Positions 10,360 to 22,329 of a DNA stretch of 64,000 nt are shown piece after piece. The notes beneath the pieces were generated by a model that ran no database searches, had not been told where the DNA came from, and worked only from the letters and a program-made list of their open reading frames with translations. Positions within the stretch are counted from its first letter, which is position 1; each line of letters begins with the position of its first letter. This DNA comes from Yamagishiella unicocca. Its lineage: Eukaryota; Chlorophyta; Chlorophyceae; Chlamydomonadales; Volvocaceae. The translations under genes and the position numbers were made by a program. The DNA lies in contig BDSL01000170.1 of NCBI GenBank assembly GCA_003116995.1, positions 57,331 through 121,330 on the forward strand, written 5' to 3'.

Positions 10360-13300
10360 CTACACCGTCGTGAAAGCCGACTCGTCCGCGCCAGGCCCAC
10401 TTGCGGCGGCACACCCCTCAACGGAGGCAGCCGTGGGCTGGGTGCCAATGCCCGCCAGATGTAGTCGGCTGCCCCCAGGCGTGTCCGCGCACTCCAGCCT
10501 TGCCACCGAGGACCTCGCCGCGGGCTCGTCGGCGTCCGCGTCGGCCTCTGAACGGACGCGTTTGTAACCAACGTGGCCGACCTCATGGACCACATCTGCC
10601 GCAGGAAGGGACACCACCACAGGCGGCTCCGAGCCTCCGGCGTCGGCTTCGCAGCTTGCGGCTTGCTCCGCCTCAGATGAGGAGCCTCCAGCGCCAAACG
10701 CTGGATTGAGGTCCGTCAGAAAGACCATCCCTGTCGGCAGAGACAACTGCCGCGTCTGCAGCTGCAGGCTTTCAACTTCCGCACCTGTTGCAACCTGGCT
10801 CGGGAAGGCCGCCTCATCGCCGGCTGGCAGAATCTGGTCGGCTGTGCTGCCCAGGATGCCCTCAAGGTCGCCCGCCGTGTGCCGGATAGATGCTGCGGGT
10901 GTCAAGGAAGCTGATCCACAGCAGTCAACACCATCTGCTGCCTCAACATGCGTTTCCATGGCCGGCGAAGCCGTCGCCAAACCATTCCCGCATTCGAAGG
11001 GATGCACACCAGGGCCCTCGTGTCCGCCGGTGCCGTCACAGCTGTTCCTGTACGCGCCTGGTCGGAGGCTGCAGCTATATGGGCAGCCTCCTCCATCGAA
11101 GTGGCTGCCCCCGCCGCGGCCAAAGCCCCCGCATGCACCCTGGCGCTCAGCTATTGTCGCCGTCGGCGGGGACACGACGGCAGTGGCAGTGTCCGCGGGA
11201 CATGCCCCGTCGTACCCAAGCTCGCCGTCGTACCGACCGTCGTACGCATCGCTGTCGTACTCAGCGATAGCGTCCTCCATCAGCGCCTCGAAATCCTCAC
11301 TGCTGTGATCGCTCTGCTCCTCCGAGGGCGCTGCGTCACTCTCCTCCTGCTCCCCGACCTCCTCCGCCAAGTGTCCGACCGGCGGCGCTGCCGCAGGCGC
11401 GTCGTCGCCGCCTGCGCGGCTGCGGTGCTGTTCCCAGTCGCGATGTCGGTGGCAAGACTCCTCCACATCCGCCCCCAGCTGAGCTGCGGCGCCGTGCTCG
11501 TCGAAGGTCTCGGCGCCTTCGGAGTCGCTGTCCCAGTCGAACGCTTTCTCCACGCCGACGAGGAGCGCAGAGTCCGCACCGGAGCAGTCACCATGCTCCT
11601 CATTACTATGTGCGTGAGCGCTCTCGTGCTGCTCATCACCCTCCTGCCGATGTTGCTGGTCCTCCTGCTTTGGCTCCTCCTCCGCCTTCATGCAGCCCTC
11701 GCCACACAAGCCCGGTGCGTTGCCATCACCGTCGCAGAACCCGTCGACGGCATCGCACTCCGCCGGCTCCGCCTTACAGTCCATGGGGGCTGAGTACCCA
11801 GTCGCATAGTCTCCCTCAACGGCAGGAGGAGCTGAGTAGTTACCAGCATCATACGCAGCTACAGCTGTGGAAACGACATCAGCACCAGGCGCAGCGGCCT
11901 CGGCAACGTGGTCGTGCGGATTTGCCGCCACCTCATGAGCAGCCGCAGTGGCGACGGTCGACGAGATGCAGGACTTTGCGCTAGCCATTGGTCCCAGGAT
12001 TTCCCGCACATCCTCCGCGGCGGCGACCTAACGACATGAACGCAAAGGGCAAGGGCGTGCTGATGGCATCGCGTGCTCCGACCTTCAGGCCCACGTGAAG
12101 AACGTGGAGAGACGCAGTTGAAAGATACATGCCGATTGCACTTGTGTTGAGCGACTCAGCATCTCCGCAGCCCCTATCTCCCAGCACGGGTTACGACCAG
12201 TGTGAACACTGGGTGTGATCATGCCTCTCAAAAGCAGCGCCTTGCTACTACACGACATGGCAGCACCCCACGCCGCAAACTAACTGCCCCGGAACAGACG
12301 GAATCCTGCAGCGCGCTGCAGCACCTCGAAGGTGTTTCCTATCACCTGGTTGATGAGGAGCTCGGCTACTTGCGGCAGCACGTTGTCGGGGCCCCCAGCC
12401 GTCGAGGCCTCGTATGCTCCAATGTGGAGCGCGTTGTCGGGTTGGTACATGAACATGAGCGGGTTGTCGTCCACGATCACGACACGCGCCAGGTCGCGAC
12501 CCAGACGGGACAGGTCCTTGACGTAGTCCCACATCAGGTCCGACGTCGTATGGTCCCGATGTAGCCTGCGAGGTGTATTCCAGAGGTGTCGGTTTATCGC
12601 CAAGCTGCGAAAGTCGATGGTGCGTGCACTAGGGCAGGCAGGCAGACCGGCAGCTCGCGACCGGTTGGCGGCCAGTCGGGAAGGAGTTGATGTTGAAGTA
12701 GGCGAGCGTGCACATTACATTGGAGCCCGGCACAGGAGTGCCGGTCAAAGATTGGTACGGGACGTGGAAACCGACGGCAATCGGCTAGGCTGTAACATGA
12801 CCCCAAAAGAGAGGTTGAGCGAAGCCTGTCCGCAGAGTTGCGACAGCCTTTTCGAACCTTGAGATATCCAAAGACTACGACACTTGGCTGAGGCATCCGC
12901 TGGCACCACATCTACATGCGCCTACTACTAATCATTAGGTAAAAAAGCAGGCGGAAGTGCAACCGGCACGCATCTAACATGCCAAGTAGAAAGGGACCTG
13001 GTGACCTACATGACGTCGAACAGCTCTGCGGACGGATCCAGTTGCTCCACAGCGGCGGCGGCCCAGTTCTGCGTTGCCGCCGTGAAGAGCACGATTTCGA
13101 AATGAGGCCTGACAGCTGTGAGGAAATCTCGAACCCCCGGACGCAGCCAAACGCGTCTCCCCATGGCCTCGTAGTCCGGCGTGCGCGCGCCGGCATTTGG
13201 GCTCCATAGATACGTGGAATTTGCTGCGTTCAGCTCCTCGCTCGCAATTAGCGTTCCATCAAGGTCCTAGAAGTAAGCGGACACGCATTCGGGCAAAGGG

Positions 13301-14066
13301 CGGAGCACACGCGTAAGGGAACGGGGGGTAAAGGAGAGCAGTCTTGAGGGTTGAGATGAGAACCCCACGTGGCCTCGAGCCTATCGATCATGACCTTGCC
13401 AGGAGGGTCATCGCACGCTGACCCCATGGGCAGCCGTCGTCGGAAGGAGAAGCTAGCGGAAATCAGTAGTGCAGAGGTAATCAATTTGACAACACGAGGA
13501 GACAGGAGCTACCCAGGAGCTACCCTGGAGCTGAAACATGGAGGAGAAGCGATACACAGCTGGCAACGCGTGTCCTATCGACTTTCAGTCGGGAGCCGTA
13601 CCAAAGTTCCTACGCCCCTAGTGGCATAGCCAGCTGCAAAACGCCATTTCTGAAGCTACCAAAGCAGTACGTCAGAGAGGCAGAAGGGTGTTGCGGAACG
13701 ATTGGCGAAGGCACTGACAGCCGCACCAGAGGTGCTTTCACTTTCGAGTTAATGAATAACGCTGCACATTATCGCGACGTCTTTACTCACCAGCACGAGC
13801 GTCGCGCGAGTTGGACACGATGCGGGAGGCAGCGGTAGCGAGTTGGGGCAAAACGTGCACGGCCGCTCCGCGGGTGTGGCTGGAAGCGAAGAACCTCCAG
13901 CGCCCTGATTCTCGTCTAATGTCTCAGGTGGAGGCGGCAGCGAGAGTTCTTCTGGAGTAACATCCCCAGCAAGGTCCTCGTCGAAGGTTGGAAGCGGGTC
14001 ATATAGCGTCGACTGGCCATCAGGAAGAAGGCAATGGTGAGGGCAGTCGTCCACGATGGAGGTCAT
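10360..14066 (-). CDS. SCP/FCP1-like CTD phosphatase, copy 1
   Basis: Four exons (14066-13791, 13266-13010, 12565-12346, 12027-10360; phases 0, 2, 0) give 806 residues. The HAD-type FCP1-homology domain covers residues 93-250: the nucleophile motif DLDGTL (D93, D95), VWLRPGVRDFL, LFTAAT, then VVIVDDNP (D210, D211). This family removes phosphate from Ser/Thr, classically in the RNA polymerase II C-terminal domain; the real substrate here is unknown. Residues 252-806 are a disordered tail rich in Ala, Glu, Asp, Ser and His, beginning with an EDVREILG motif shared with copy 2. If intron 3 were retained, the protein would end 22 codons after exon 3 without the tail. A pyrimidine-rich acceptor-like sequence lies just before the chosen ATG, so a further 5' exon is possible; an upstream in-frame ATG lies at 14129. 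Confidence 0.8.
12428..12522. repeat. 95-bp identity tract, copy 1 side
   Basis: Every base matches 18918-19012 in the paralogous gene. It encodes 31 codons from VKDLSRLGRDL through the VIVDDNP motif to QPDNA. Flanking coding sequence is diverged on both sides. Confidence 0.95.
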
Positions 14067-14129
14067 CGATGCCTGCAAAGTGGAAGGGAACCAAATGCTT
14101 GCGGTTTGCTCGAGTTGTGAGGAGCACAT

Positions 14130-16639
14130 CCGAAACCCCTCCCCTATCCTGCCAATGCTATTTCAAGGGCCAAACATGTGCACTGCACACTGGCAGGGGC
14201 ATCGGTCTAAGGCACGAAAGCTACGCGACTGCACTCCTGGGAGCCGACCTCAGCCGACTGCTTCCTTTCATCTACCCGCTGGTATCAGGATATATGTATG
14301 CAGCTATCCTCAAACTAGGTATTATGACCTCCTAAACACATCTAGCGCCTGTTCGTGGCCTCGTGAACTAATCCACTAGTATGAGCAGATTGTCACAGCG
14401 GAGCTCCATCAATCAGTCCGCAGCATTCCAGCGCTACGCGCTTCAGATGCATCTTAAAGTAACAGGCTACAGACGGCGGCTGGAGAAGCCACACGTTAGA
14501 ACAACACGAGCTTCCCCCGAGGCGTGCGTACCTCGCGCAGGCCAGACGTCTCCACGTTCGCTCGCCTCCCTTCGTTGCCAGCTCCTCCGCTAGCAGAGCG
14601 CGCGATATGTCCAGGATGCTGCAACCCCCTCGCCTAAGCTCTTCGCGTCGCCTTGGAGCCTTTGACGTAAGAACGTCGCTTCGCGATATCTGCCTAAATG
14701 CAACGAAGTATCTAAGTGCGAACCTATTTGGGAAAGGGTAGTGAACAGGGAATTGTAAACAATGACATCTGCACAAGTGTCGTACAATCGCAAAGCGGCA
14801 TTACATTCTTGACAAGTATACAGATGGTTAAGTTCCGTTGCACAGGTGCATCTATGCCCTCTTCTCTTATTCATGTTTCACCTCTTTAATGCTACGGGAT
14901 GCCTTGGCACCAACGGCCAAAAGTGATGTGGCGAGCAACGCTTTCGAATCTCAATTTTCGTTGAAAAACGTGCATTCACAGTTGTCGCAGGTGAGCGAAT
15001 CGCTGTACCTGTGAGTATAGGCCCTCGGCATGTAATACAAAGGAGTGTGTACCCAGGCGTGAATGGGTTTTGAATGAGCTCCCCTTTCTCTGTAGTTTAC
15101 ATCAATTAAGAGGCGCCTATCGCTGGGAGTCTTAGCTTTGTATTTTGGAGGGTTGTTGCGTATTATCGACCCTAGGGTCGCCCCTGGTCAGAGTTGCGTT
15201 GATGCATACTGACTTGCAGGAGTTACCACATATGCTTGTAATTATACAAGAGTTAAGAGATTGTGTTGTCAAAGCATTATGTAAGCCTACCGGTGTATCC
15301 CGCCAAGCCATGTCGGCCAACTAGGGCCAGCTCCGGCCCTGGAACACGCACGGCTACCTAACAGTCAAGGTCATGCTGTTACCTATCTGATAAACACGGT
15401 TTGGTGCAGAGCAAGATGCATTGCATCTGTGCGCAAGTTGGAGGTCGCTCCCCAGTCGAGCAGGGTCGCGCGCAGCCGTCGCCCCCGTCTGATCGTCCTG
15501 GACCACCCTTCCAGTTGTTAAGTGCCTACTCTCATTGAGAGGTGAAGTGACAGGGCACACATGGTATTACCAGTAACAGCAGCCGGATAAGGCAGCATGC
15601 CCACGTTGCAATGTGGCTTGGGCAAGAAATACGTCGACGTCACGATACACCGAAACCACTTGCCCGTGGCCTCATATACAGCTCTTGCAATCCCGTCATC
15701 AATGCGGCGGGTGACGGGCATCAATACAGCACAGCCGGGAGATCAATTGCCAAGGTATCTACAACACCTCGCAAGGCACTCAGCACCAGCCGGCCTGATG
15801 TCGGTGAACCTCACTAGCCAATAATGGCGTACCCTACACAAACAACCTAGCTACCTCACCTACTGCACTTGTACTACACAAGCGCCTACCTTCGAAGGTC
15901 GTACTTACCCAGTTCGCACGCTACACGAGCGGACAGGACGTGCGAGGTCTGCGCGCCACCTATAGGGCTCGCAAATGCATTACGAGGCGTCGGAATCAGT
16001 TCCATGCCAGGTCAGCTCGGACCCAATTCGATGTCATGTCAAGAGTCACTCAAACAAGCCTGCTCGACGTCGCCTAGCTAGCCCACACTGCCTCACTGCG
16101 CTGCTTACCCTTAATGATCGCTTCACGGGCGCCACCCAGCAGACGCGTCCAACAACCACCAAGTGTTCTCGAAACCACTCTCAAAGCGATTTCCTTTCCA
16201 AACTGCCCGATGCACCCTCCCCACACATACTGCGAGCAACTGACGGCACCGTTGGCCGAAGACAGCAGGTGCTCGGTATGCCTCTGCGCACTACATCACC
16301 ACATAACGATTCCCGGAGGCCCTTCGCTTCGCCGACCGCCACCGACTGACTACCTGTATACCCTGGAGGCCGCTGCTGGGCTAATGTGCGAATGCAGTCC
16401 ATAACGGGGAAACGGCCTCCGCATGGGTACTTCGTACATTGGTTTCGAAGCCATGAGCATCACACGCCCACCACCCACAGCAGGGGCAGCCGACGGACAC
16501 TCGACCCCGCCGAATCCCGAGGCACGCCGAGGAGGGCTCCACTGCGCCAGCGCTGCACGAAGCAGGTTGCCTGTGAGCTTCCGCCCATAGCCAAACGCAC
16601 CCCCCCCCTGCGGTGGCTGATTCCGCCCTGCCTCCGGTC
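14130..16639. other. intergenic region between the phosphatase paralogues
   Basis: About 2.5 kb without a convincing gene. A minus-strand open frame at 14776-14393 has a short helical stretch (LDISRALLAEELATKGG) but no clear splice partners. The region should include the copy 1 promoter and the copy 2 3' UTR. Confidence 0.45.
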
Positions 16640-19600
16640 TCACGCTAGTCGGTGTAGCCCTTCAGCGGCCTCGGGGCCCACAAGCGCACGGCCATGCGGG
16701 GCTTGCCTGGCGCAAACAGCTTCCACACGGTGCCCTTCGTCTTCCCCGCCGACGTCCGGCTTGGAAGGCAGTGCGGTCGCCACCTCCTTGTCACCAATGT
16801 CACTGCCTCCTGGCGTGTCAGCCAGGCGCCGCCGCCGCCGCCGTCTCCCACGCGCCCTGCGTTTGGTGCCGCCCGCCGGCTCACCCTCGACGGCTGCAGT
16901 GGCGACAGGGGCAGCCACTTCAACCGCCGCGCCGTGCGGCACACCAGCAGTAGCCGATGGCGCCTTGTCGGGCTCTGTCGCGCTACTAGACGCGCCAGCG
17001 GTGCGGTGGGCCGTCGTTTCCGCAGGCCCTGACCCTGGTCCAGACCCCGCAGCCGCGCAGGGCGCGGCTTTAATCACCTGGGTTGCTGCCAGAGGCCGCG
17101 ACTTGGCGCAGTCAGGGCCGCCGCTGGCCTTCGCTAAAGACAGCCCGTGCGCAGGCGCCTGCTGCTGCGGCCGCGACACCTCATCGCATGAGGCTGCTCC
17201 CTTCGGGTGCGGCGCGGGCGGAGCTGACGAGGCCTGCAACGCCGGCACGCCCGGTCTCATGGAGGCTCCGTCTCTTAGCGGGTCCGCCACAGTCGCGGTC
17301 CGCTCTTGCGCGTCGTGCAACCGGAGGTTCTCCAGCACGGGCGAATCCTGCGCGCACGCGTCCTCCTCCTCCGCCTGGCTGCCCTCAGCCTCCTCCTGCT
17401 CCCGCTGCAGCTGCAGCAGTTTCAGCTTGAGCTGCAGCTGTTGATCGGGCTCCTGAAGCGGCGACGCCGTGGCCAGCTGCACCGCGCCGCGCTTGGCGGC
17501 CTGCTTCTGGCCGCGGGCCCGGCTGGCAACCACGGGGGGCCGCGAAGCAGCGGCGGCTAATGTGACGGCGGCGGGCTGCCCAGCCGGCGCCCGGGCCGGC
17601 CCTGCGGCGAAGGCATCGCCAGGTGCCTCTACACCGCCGCTGCCGCCAGAGCCGCGTCGTCGTGACCGCGGCTGCCGCTGCTTCTTGTCGCACAGCGGTT
17701 GCTGTGCTCCGGCGGATGTGGAGGCCGCTTGCGGCTGTGGCTGCGGCTGCGCCGCCGTCGCTGTTCCCTGCTGCGCAGCCGCTGTCGTGGACGCCGCCTG
17801 CGGTTGCGGTTGCGGCGGCTGCTTGGACGAGCGTCGCCCGCGCCTTCCAACCTTGGCCTGCGCCTGCGCACCAGCTAAGGCCGCCGTGGCCTGGTCGGCA
17901 GTCGACTCCGTGGCACCGCTGGTGCCCCGTACAGTCGATGCCGAGGTAGCCGCCCCAGCTGCACCCTTGCGTGCGGCCCCTGGCGCCGAGATGCCCGCCT
18001 TGCGGAGGGCACTTCCCAGCGATGTGGTCGCCGCCGCTTTGGCGGCCGCGATGCGAGCTGCCATGCAGGAAGCCGTGATGGGCTCCTTCATGCTACGCAG
18101 CACCTCCCGGACGTCGTCGGCAATGAGGACCTGCGATGAGGTCAGCGCCGGGACGGCGAGGAGAACGGAGATTCAGACACGGGGGCGAGGCGGACCTTGG
18201 TGGGTTGCATCTAAGGGGGAGGCGGTGTCCAGGCGTTGCAGCCAAGCCGACGCAGCGAGCAGGCAGCTTGAGCTAGCTGCCGTCCCGTTTGCCGTACATG
18301 GCCTCGGCGACGAGTGATGCCTTCGCTCCAATCCCAGACCAACTCAGGATTCACTTTGTGCGGTGTCTCCCCCACGCAACCACCAACCCACCTTGTGGAG
18401 CAGCACGTCCAGAACCTGCTCCAGCACGTCATCACTGTGGCCGGTGATCTGGGTCGGGGAAGTTACAGGGCGCAAAGGAGAGACGGTTACCAGTGAGGAA
18501 GGTGCGCGTTATGAAAAGGAAAGCTGGAAGTGTATATATCCTAGGCTGGTGTTGGGAACCCTAAGTCGGAATCGACCAGCACCGGCAAGAGGCAGGAAAC
18601 CCTTTCCTGCCTGTCGGCAGTCCTCTCAGAAGACACGCAGTCCCGTCCACGCCCTTCACCCCAGAACGAAGCAGCCCCAAATACCCTAATTTGGATGATC
18701 CTGCGCTCGCCCCCAATACCTTTATTTTGATGATGCGCTCGTCCCAAAGCCAACCCCTGGCATGTAATCTCCAATCGTGGCCCCCACGTGCCCGATGCGG
18801 GCAACCCAGGCGAAACCCGATGTAACATCCCCAACGCCCAACGCAGGCACTGCTATCGTCACGGCAGCACCGGCCGCTTCGATCCTCCTTGCCTGTGGGT
18901 CGTACGCAGACACGTGAAGCGCGTTGTCGGGTTGGTACATGAACATGAGCGGGTTGTCGTCCACGATCACGACACGCGCCAGGTCGCGACCCAGACGGGA
19001 CAGGTCCTTGACCCAAGGCCAGTCGTCATGGGATACGGTGTGATCGCGATACAGCCTGCAGGCGCAAGGGCAGCCCAAACGCGTGTGTCAGGCAGGGACG
19101 GAAAGATTGGCAGCGCAAGAACGATTTAAAGCGACTTGTGGGGCCGAATACAGCGACACAGTTAACCCACAGGGGGTCAGGGCAGCTACTGGAGTGGGCA
19201 TTAGGGGTAAATGCAATGGGGCTCAACATCGCCAGAATGGCTTCAGCGCTTCGGAAAGCTTGGTTCACTGCCCTTCAGGCTTTCCTTTTTCGCAAGGCAC
19301 AGTGCACGGTACACGTAAGGTTCCTCAACTCAGCAATCATCACACAACCACGCTGCCGCGCGGCCCCCTGCCCTACCCAGCTACCACAACCAGGCGCCCC
19401 CTTGCGCGCAAAGGGCTGCGCGCCCAGCTCTGTCACGAACCCGAGGTGCGGTGGCGAATGCGAGGGCTACTACGGCATGGCGGTGCTGTTGAGGCGAGCG
19501 TGCACCAGGCTGAGGATGCGGCTGCTGCTCCGCGGAGCCGTTTGGCGCGGCTACCAGATGCTGCCCAGCTGTGTGCCCTTGACACGCCCCCAGGTCACGT

Positions 19601-21366
19601 CTGGGGCCCGACGTGCCGGGAGCGGCACGTTCAGCGCCCAGGGTGTCCCGATCTGTAACGCTCGCACCTGCTGTCGAAGATGGTTCCTGACGGGTCGATC
19701 CGCTGCAGCGCGGACGTGGCCCAGCTCTCACCGGCAGCGGTGAACCTGTTAGGGAACGTGCAGGAGGAGGGCGGGTGCGGGGATGCACGATCATTGGTGG
19801 AAGCAGCAGCCGCAGCCGAGTCCAGGTGCAATTGCCGCCGCACTGCCTAGGCGCCGCCCCGCCTGTCCTAAGATGACATGTCCCCCATACTCCCTATGCG
19901 AGCCCAGCCATCGCTGCCTACAACTCGCAACTAAACACGAGGCCTGCCTCAGCTCAAGGCGGCCTGCTCTCCCCCACCCCAGCCTCATGCCAACCCGCAC
20001 ACGTCCCGTTCCATTAGCGCGCGGGCAACTCACAGGACCACCTCGAACTGCGGCCTCACGGAGTCCAGGAAGCGGCGGAGACCAGGACGCAGCCACACGA
20101 ACCGTTCCTCGTCCACACAGTAGTCGAACGGCACCGGTGCATGCGGCTCGTCCTCACTGGCTATGAGCGTGCCGTCCAGATCCTGTAGTGGTGGTGGAAG
20201 GGTGGACGTGGGGAGGCGCCGTGTCAAGAGGAGCGAGACTGAGCGGTAGGTAATGCGTGTGAAAGTGGATATTCAAGGGAGGAGCGAGCGGAGAAGCGGG
20301 CGGCCGCGGCGGCGAACGGGGCAGGAGGAACAGTTGTGCCACATCATTTATTCAGGGTTTCCAAGCCCTGCGCTGAAAGCTTAGCCCCGCATCCTTTCGC
20401 CCAGACAAGACAAATGGGGAGCCCTGAACCCGAAACTTGGTATCTCACCAGCACAAGCGTCATTCGCTGTAGGTCTGTCGACGGCGGCAGCAGGGGAGCG
20501 TCGGAGGGTTGCCGTGGTGGTGTGGTGGGTGTCTTCGGTTCCACTTCGTCCCGAATGGGCTGAATTGGCGGCGTCGTGGCGGCGGTTGTGGCTGATGAAG
20601 CGCCCTCCGCCGATGCAACGGTAACCGTGCACTCCCCGGCTTGTGGGTCACACGGAGTGACAGATGTTGCGTCGGCATAGGTAACGGAGGTGGTGGCCAA
20701 GTATGTGTCCAACCCACTGGCAACGCCAGAGATGGTGCTATTGGTGGTGGTGGCATCAGAGGGGGCCGGTAGGATATGATCAGGGGCCGTGCTTGCGGCC
20801 GGCGGCATGTCGCCGGATTCCTGCATCGGCCGGAATGTAGAGGCAAGGGAGCTGGTGCTGTCTGTAGCGCTGGTGGGCTCCTTGTGGCTGCCAACAGTTT
20901 GCACCAATCCTCTGTCTGGTATGGGCCTAAGTGCAGGCGCGTCCAGCTCTTGCCTCGATTGTGCTGCGTCGGGTTCTTGTGGGCTGACAGTATCGACCTG
21001 CTCCGGCGTGGCTGGCCCAGTGCATAATATAGCAGTAATACTGATGTCATCCGTATGGTCGTTGTTCTCGCCGCCAGGGGTTTCCTTATCGAGTTTCGTT
21101 TTCAGAGAAGGGCTTCCAACAACATCGCTGAGGAAATTCGACGTCGTGGCGCTGCCCATCGCGTCGCCATCAAATTGAGATGTTCCAACGCGCGCTTCGC
21201 ACGTCTGAGAGACGCCAACCTGAGCGCAGTCAGGTTGCGAGGTAGGTCTGCTGCCAGCCGTTTCGGCTACGGACAACGCCACGCCGCCAATTCGAGCATT
21301 GAGGTCAATGCGGATGCTTACTAGGTGGCCAACGCACACGCTCACAGGCTCCAGGGCTGCGGTCAT
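16640..21366 (-). CDS. SCP/FCP1-like CTD phosphatase, copy 2
   Basis: Six exons (21366-20449, 20182-20034, 19745-19668, 19055-18863, 18448-18392, 18130-16640) join in phases 0, 2, 2, 0, 0 to give 961 residues. A 306-residue Ser/Thr/Pro-rich N-terminus precedes the phosphatase domain: DLDGTL at 307-312, VWLRPGLRRFL, FTAAGESW, VVIVDDNP with D414 and D415, then HSDDVLEQVLDVLL. Residues 466-961 form an Ala/Gln-rich, basic tail starting IADDVREVLRSMKEP. Relative to copy 1 it has two extra introns, one after EVVL and one before HSDDVLEQ. The exon 4 donor (GTGACG at 18862) is the least certain junction. Near the 3' end the codon-biased frame shifts by +1 and stops at 16645-16647, so the true C-terminus probably differs from this model. 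Confidence 0.8.
18918..19012. repeat. 95-bp identity tract, copy 2 side
   Basis: Identical to 12428-12522. It lies wholly inside exon 4 (19055-18863) of copy 2, with divergence starting immediately at both edges. Confidence 0.95.
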
Positions 21367-22329
21367 ACCACTTGAGACTCTAAAAAAGGGTGGAAAGACA
21401 TGCGACGGCTAAGGCTAATAACTTCTCATAGCCGTTGAATGTAAGAATTGGTCACGTAAAATCGTATCGCAGAATGCCAATTTACTCGAACTGCCTATGG
21501 GCAACGCCTTTTCCTGTACCTAGAACTCATTAACCCTTCTCATACAAGATTGTTACCATCAGTGCCAGTAGATTGGAATAAAGAAGATCCGGACGCTTTG
21601 CAGCTTCTGATCTTGCCAGGTAAAGCCCCATTCTATACGGCAATGCACGACTGAGCCTAATCTGCACAATCCGCTGTATCTAGCATCAAATTCACATTCT
21701 TGATTGCTTTAGCAAACTTTCCAGATGCCAAGTATGGCATGGCTGTGCGTCATGTGGGACCGCTTCCTCCTTACACAGCGCGGCTCTTCGCACGTCGTGG
21801 ATGTGGCATACTTGCACAGCAGAATGATCTACTCATGTTCCAAACAATCCAGGTCCGTGCGTTTCTGTCTCCAACACTCTGATAAAAGTGAGGAAATGGT
21901 CGGGCCCGGAAGACTGTGCTACGTGCCTGGCCAAAAAATGGTAACCATCACGTGTCAACGTCCTGTACTTCCCTTTGCTGACGCTCCGCACGAACCTCGG
22001 AATGTGAAAAGGTACGTTTCGCCGACTGACACGCAACAGCCCCACGTTTCCGTTTTATGACATAGCACCTGAAGAGACAAGTAACCCTTCCAGTGACACC
22101 ACAGTGAAATGCCTTTGGGCCTCCTGTTGACGTGGATCTGGTACTGCCTGCTGCAACGGAAGCGTCCTCTTGAAGGCCTAAGCAGGCGCATCAGTGTGGC
22201 GGGTCATCGGCGGGAAGGGGTTTAGCGCAATGCGGCGGGGCAGCTCTTCCCTTCGCAGGCGGGAATGGAGACGGCGCGACCTTTACGTTCGAGCCGGTAT
22301 GGAAAGCGAGTTAAAACGCGTCCTGCTAG
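21367..22329. other. intergenic region, no gene seen
   Basis: Lower-GC sequence between the start of phosphatase copy 2 and the stop of the phosphopantetheinyl transferase. The minus-strand TGTAA (plus-strand TTACA at 21771-21775) is the likely poly(A) signal of the latter. No codon-biased frame was found. Confidence 0.5.

Noticed and set aside
10948..11793. 281-codon plus-strand frame
   Set aside because: Shadow of the GC-rich tail exon of phosphatase copy 1 on the opposite strand; the minus frame has the splice and family support.
12194..12345. Alternative end of phosphatase copy 1 at the in-frame stop after VIGNTFEVLQ
   Set aside because: The paralogue splices at the equivalent place, and a phase-matched acceptor at 12028 continues into the shared DDVRE(I/V)L motif; kept only as a possible retained-intron form.
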